Shown here: positions 3,325 to 5,842 of the stretch, in pieces | How positions within the stretch are numbered: position 1 is the first letter of the stretch | Layout of the letters: each line of letters starts with the position of its first letter | Assembly: GCA_030042795.1 (NCBI GenBank) | Contig: JASHYZ010000202.1 | Span: forward strand, 1-5,842 | DNA length: 5,842 nt | Source of the DNA: Terriglobia bacterium | GTDB taxonomy: Bacteria > Acidobacteriota > Terriglobia > UBA7540 | Reading direction: 5' to 3' | Position numbers and translations under genes: made by a program | The notes under the pieces: generated by a model | What the model was told of the DNA's origin: nothing | What the model saw: only the letters and a program-made list of their open reading frames with translations | Database searches by the model: none

Positions 3325-5842
3325 CTACTCCTCCCGTAACGCCACCACGGGTTGGAGCGCGGCGGCGCGGCGGGCGGGCAGCCAGGAGGCAAGGGCTGCG
3401 ATGACGAGAAATACTGCGGCCATGAGAAGGTAAGTGGCCGGGTCAGTAGCTTTGATGTTCACCAGCATGCTTGCCATCACCCGGGTTACGCCCAGAGCTG
3501 CAACGAGCCCGATGACGATGCCGGTTGCGCTCAGCCGGAGTCCCTCGCCCACCACAAGCTTGAAGATGTTGCCCGGCACTGCACCGAGCGCCATGCGCAC
3601 CCCGATCTCAGCCGTCCGCTGCCGGACCACCGTTGAAAGCACGCCGTAGAGTCCTACGCCCGCCAGCAAGGCCGCGATCACTGCGAAGACGCCGATCAAA
3701 AGCAGCGAAAAGCGGGTGGACGCCTGGGCTTTCTCCACGAGGTCGCTCATGGGCTCCATTTCGGTAATGAGCAGGCGCCGGTCAAGCTGCGCGATTGCCG
3801 CACGCACGGGTCCCGAAAGATTCGCCGGATTGCCTGCCGTGCGGATCGCCCATCTTCCAAAGCTGCCCGCCACACCGTGACCCAGAAACCCATCCGTAAA
3901 GTAAATCTGCTCGCGGCCGGGCGCAGCGAGCGACACATCCCGCTGGTGCCCCACCACGCCGATGATTTGCACCCACTCCGCCTGAGGGGTACGGATACGG
4001 ATCAGGATGCGCTTGCCCACCGCCGACTCGTTGGGGAAGGCTTTGGCCGCGAGGGCCTCATCCACAACCACCACGTTTCTGTCAGGTGCGTTGTCGGCCT
4101 CAGTAAAGGAGCGCCCGAACAGCAGCGGTGTACGCAGCGTTTCGAAATAACCGGGCAGCACGATCTGGTTATCCACGGCCTGAAACTTACTGGGGTCAGT
4201 GAGGGCCGGTTCCAGGCCCCAACGAATAGGAAAGAATCCACCCGTGAGCGGGAAGGGAGTGGAAGCAGCTACACTTTGCACGCCGGGCAATTCGCGAAGC
4301 TTATCCTGAATCTCGCGCATGATGGCCGCGCGCTGCTCGGGCTTCGGCCGGCCTTGAAAAATGCCGAGCACGTTGAAGGTGAGGAGTCCCTTGGCCTCAA
4401 ATCCCGGGTCAATGCTCTGCAACGCGAGAAAACTGCGGATCATCAGACCCGAGCCAATCAGCAAGACAAAGCAGAGCGCTACCTCCGCCACCACCACGGC
4501 GTTTCGCAGCAGGCCGCCGCCACTCAGGCCGGTCGTCCGGGCACTGGAGCGCAGCACCCGCATCACGTCCGGCTGCGAGGCGCGCAGCGCCGGCGTGGTG
4601 CCGAAAAGCACCGTTGCCGCGAGCCCGGCCAGGACCGCGAAGATGAGCACGACGGGATTGATCGTGATCGACTGCAGGCGTGGCAGGTTGTCGGGCGCGA
4701 TGGCCACCAGTTCGTGGATGCCGGCCCAAGCCAAGCCGACACCCAAGACGGTTCCGAAAGCCGAGAGCAACACGGCCTCCGCCAACATCTGCCGCACCAG
4801 GCGCCATCGGCTGCCGCCGAGCGCGGTGCGCACGGCCAGTTCGCGCTCGCGCAGTGAGGCGCGTACCAACAGAAGATTGGCCACGTTCGAGCATGCGATG
4901 AGCAGCAGAAAAATCACCGCGCCCATCAGGGCGAGAATGGCGGGCCGTACTTCGGCCACAAGATACGCCTTCATGGGTTCAAGCCGAATGTTATAGCCGG
5001 CGGTCTGGAGAATCGGCAAAATCTGGCGGTCTTGGGCTGCCACCGCGTCCACTTCAGATTGCGCCTGCACCAGTGACGCGCCCTCCTTGAGCTTGCCGAC
5101 CACCTGCAAAGACACATTCATCCGATTGGGCGCGTCGTAGGCGATCCGGTTGGCAATCCAGATGTCGGGAGCCTGCTCGATGTTCAGGTTCGGCGGAAAG
5201 AGCAGTTCGAAGCCCGGAGCCAGCACGCCCACAATCTGAAAGTTGGCCTGGCCTGCATTCAGAACGGCGCGGCCCACGATCGATGTGTCACCGCCGTAGC
5301 GCCGCTGCCAGTAACCGTAGCTGAGGATGGCAAATGTTGGAAGCTGTGGCGGCGCCGGAGCTGCGGCCGCGTTGGGCGTGTTCGGCGTGCTGGCTGTCGC
5401 TGGCGGTTGAGGCGGCTGCGGCAGACCATCCGAGTCCGTAAAATCACGGCCTACGAGAATCCTGGCTCCGAGGAGCCGGAAGAAGTTGGGCGTGATGGCA
5501 GCAAAGGTCACCTGCTCGGAGGTGCCGTCCTCCCTTGGCACCACGCCTCGGCCCGTATTGATGGCGGCGAACTCCTCGAAGAAGCGCTTGGCGCCGTTCC
5601 GCAGGTCAATGAAATTGGCGTCGGAAAATGGAAAGTCGCGCACGTGGCGGCGGGTCATGTCGGAGCAGGCCAGCACCAGCCGGTTCGGATCCCGGTAAGG
5701 CAAAGGCTGGAGGAGCACCGCATTGGTTACACTGAAGATTGCCGTACTGGCGCCAATGCCAAAAGCCAGCGTTATGGCCGCGGTAAGCGCAAACGCCGGA
5801 CTCTGCTTGAATGTGCGCCAGGCGTAGGCGAGGTCTTTTGCA
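3325..5842 (-). CDS. ADOP-type ABC transporter permease (MacB/FtsX-like, duplicated), 5'-partial
   Basis: The reading frame is open from the right edge (first full codon 5839-5841) to a TAG at 3325-3327, giving 838 residues in the window. The GTG at 5716-5718 is an internal Val in the typical IFSVTNAVLLQPLPY stretch. Upstream codons still encode the conserved DLAYAWRTFKQSPAFALT and first membrane segment. Numbering from the first full codon: TM1 about 16-42; first periplasmic core domain about 50-295; first FtsX domain about 300-420 with EREL.VRTALGGSR at 332-344; a fourth membrane segment about 447-471; second periplasmic core about 480-705; second FtsX domain about 711-825 with EIGVRMALGA at 745-754; and the usual PARRAA...VALREE tail. 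This duplicated core-plus-FtsX layout without an ATPase domain is the ADOP hallmark. Such proteins are thought to act with an ABC ATPase in export or mechanotransmission, with cargo unknown. Residues 140-168 are a Pro/Ala-rich insert. A few to about 90 N-terminal residues are missing. Confidence 0.93.
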   Translation of the reverse strand, partial: AKDLAYAWRTFKQSPAFALTAAITLAFGIGASTAIFSVTNAVLLQPLPYRDPNRLVLACSDMTRRHVRDFPFSDANFIDLRNGAKRFFEEFAAINTGRGVVPREDGTSEQVTFAAITPNFFRLLGARILVGRDFTDSDGLPQPPQPPATASTPNTPNAAAAPAPPQLPTFAILSYGYWQRRYGGDTSIVGRAVLNAGQANFQIVGVLAPGFELLFPPNLNIEQAPDIWIANRIAYDAPNRMNVSLQVVGKLKEGASLVQAQSEVDAVAAQDRQILPILQTAGYNIRLEPMKAYLVAEVRPAILALMGAVIFLLLIACSNVANLLLVRASLRERELAVRTALGGSRWRLVRQMLAEAVLLSAFGTVLGVGLAWAGIHELVAIAPDNLPRLQSITINPVVLIFAVLAGLAATVLFGTTPALRASQPDVMRVLRSSARTTGLSGGGLLRNAVVVAEVALCFVLLIGSGLMIRSFLALQSIDPGFEAKGLLTFNVLGIFQGRPKPEQRAAIMREIQDKLRELPGVQSVAASTPFPLTGGFFPIRWGLEPALTDPSKFQAVDNQIVLPGYFETLRTPLLFGRSFTEADNAPDRNVVVVDEALAAKAFPNESAVGKRILIRIRTPQAEWVQIIGVVGHQRDVSLAAPGREQIYFTDGFLGHGVAGSFGRWAIRTAGNPANLSGPVRAAIAQLDRRLLITEMEPMSDLVEKAQASTRFSLLLIGVFAVIAALLAGVGLYGVLSTVVRQRTAEIGVRMALGAVPGNIFKLVVGEGLRLSATGIVIGLVAALGVTRVMASMLVNIKATDPATYLLMAAVFLVIAALASWLPARRAAALQPVVALREE

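Noticed and set aside
3877..4857. 326-residue plus-strand open frame
   Set aside because: It lies wholly antisense to the conserved permease coding sequence, has a composition expected of a shadow frame (many H, Q, R, E) and matches no family I know.
4361..4996. 211-residue plus-strand open frame
   Set aside because: It is another antisense shadow of the permease gene, rich in S, R, T and P, with no recognisable motif.
5716..5718. GTG as the start codon of the permease (797-residue version)
   Set aside because: The frame stays open to the window edge, and the upstream codons encode the conserved ADOP N-terminal motif and first membrane segment, so the GTG is an internal Val codon.

Overview
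The window looks like a chromosomal segment of a high-GC soil-type bacterium, most likely an acidobacterium. Two things point there. One is a large permease of the ADOP type (acidobacterial duplicated orphan permease), a family greatly expanded in Acidobacteria. The other is a secreted sedolisin-like (S53) peptidase of a kind common in the same phylum. The taxonomic call is an inference from gene content; no rRNA or other marker gene is present.

Layout. Bases 1-127 are the 3' flank of the peptidase gene and contain a strong GC hairpin about 30 nt past its stop codon. Bases 128-1381 (minus strand) encode a complete 417-residue S53 peptidase with a signal peptide, the full Glu/Asp/Asp/Ser catalytic set and the C-terminal calcium-site motif, but only about 50 residues where the usual pro-domain would be. 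Bases 1382-3324 are about 1.94 kb with no convincing gene. Bases 3325-5842 (minus strand) encode an ADOP/MacB-FtsX-like permease whose 5' end lies beyond the right edge of the window. Its reading frame stays open to base 5842, so the GTG at 5716-5718 is an internal codon and not the start.

The 1.94 kb gap is a sink for small repeats. In order it holds: an A+T-rich segment with repeated hexamers (1754-1791), a hairpin (1926-1951), a small inverted repeat (2123-2140), one copy of a CGCAAAG-type dispersed repeat (2155-2254), a diverged inverted repeat with 38-base arms (2475-2573), a REPIN-like pair of ATTCCC-N8-GGGAAT palindromes (2652-2777), a second copy of the CGCAAAG-type repeat (2803-2879), and a 143-bp MITE-like element (3095-3237). 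The MITE has 21-bp terminal inverted repeats (20/21 matching) and a 5-bp TCAAA target duplication. It sits exactly in the loop of a GC-rich palindrome, and its own body carries another pair of the same kind of palindromes.

The two genes share a strand but are too far apart, and separated by too many repeats, to look like one operon. Both products act at or outside the cytoplasmic membrane (a secreted protease and a membrane permease), but nothing in the sequence ties them to a common pathway. I see no tRNA, rRNA, CRISPR array or transposase gene. The most unusual content is the nested small-element architecture of the intergenic region, not a new multi-gene system.
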